Shown: positions 63,916 to 64,000 of the stretch, in pieces
Position numbering within the stretch: position 1 is the first letter of the stretch
How the letters are laid out: each line of letters opens with the position of its first letter
NCBI GenBank assembly: GCA_004369045.1
Contig: ML213511.1
Coordinates: forward strand, 780,911 to 844,910
Source of the DNA: Heliocybe sulcata
Lineage: Eukaryota; Basidiomycota; Agaricomycetes; Gloeophyllales; Gloeophyllaceae
Length of the DNA: 64,000 bases
Reading direction: 5' to 3'
Position numbers and translations under genes: made by a program
The notes under the pieces: model-generated
Told to the model about the DNA's origin: nothing
The model's input: only the letters and a program-made list of their open reading frames with translations
Databases searched by the model: none

Positions 63916-64000
63916 GAGTCGTGGGCCCTAAAAATATATATAATTTACCACAACTGTGGTGAAGTCATATACACTACTTTAGTAGTCCTTATATGATATG
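63916..64000 (+). mobile_element. Left end of another KDZ-family element, running off the window
   Basis: Starts GAGTCGTGGGCCC, then ATATATATAATTTACC, the hairpin ACCACAACTGTGGT and ACTACTTTAGTAG, closely matching the left terminus of the element at 37,178. The partner end and target duplication lie beyond the window, so full-length element and MITE cannot be told apart. Confidence 0.8.

Overview
The window reads as a transposon-dense region of an agaricomycete (mushroom-forming basidiomycete) nuclear genome. Three things support this. Genes are cut by many ~50 bp GT-AG introns. The element families (Plavaka, KDZ, Ty1/copia, pogo-type DDE) and the gene families (DUF6532, KDM3-like JmjC, a basidiomycete KDZ-associated accessory protein) are typical of that group. 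Most of the DNA is nested or decayed repeats. I found no rRNA, intact tRNA or CRISPR.

Layout. 0-9.3 kb: CpG-poor decayed sequence holding a polyketide-synthase KS relic (1.1-1.56 kb), unidentified coding relics, a CTACAAG-type degenerate tandem (4.5-4.8 kb), two clusters of a dispersed palindromic repeat (4.9-5.6 and 8.2-9.3 kb) and, between them, an apparently intact minus-strand KDM3-like JmjC gene (6.2-8.1 kb). 9.4-26.4 kb: a CpG-rich Plavaka (CACTA-type) transposon with two divergent open genes, a DUF6532 protein (minus, 8 exons, 1,099 aa) and the transposase (plus, open across all exons). The transposase is split by a 7.14 kb intron filled with relics of host genes: a carbamoyl-phosphate synthetase/dihydroorotase-like gene, a cyclin gene and an unidentified stretch. 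27.4-31.9 kb: two subfamilies of a dispersed repeat with self-rearranged 3' sides, plus half of a KDZ-derived MITE. 31.9-36.4 kb: gene-poor decayed DNA.

36.4-52.55 kb: one minus-strand Ty1/copia element with LTRs, a tRNA-Met-type PBS and a PPT. A 10,642 bp KDZ element (37,178-47,819), flanked by the 8 bp duplication GCTAGACC, splits its RNase H gene. That KDZ element carries a transposase with two TGA stops and a frameshift, an RNase H1/viroplasmin-N-domain gene and an accessory gene. 52.6-56.4 kb: a decayed pogo-type DDE transposase gene interrupted by a 1.46 kb foldback MITE that shares KDZ ends. 56.4-60 kb: another dispersed-repeat copy, then a 5'-truncated copia pol and its LTR. 61.4-61.8 kb: a two-copy tandem repeat. 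62.1-63.9 kb: a low-complexity hypothetical gene whose 5' side is cut by the end of another KDZ-family element that runs off the window.

Together this is a history of nested insertion. Copia was hit by KDZ, pogo by a KDZ MITE, and a hypothetical gene by a KDZ end. CpG decay has damaged the older copies, and most internal stops in conserved transposon proteins are TGA where CGA is expected. The most notable locus is the Plavaka element with host-gene cargo inside an intron of an otherwise open transposase gene.
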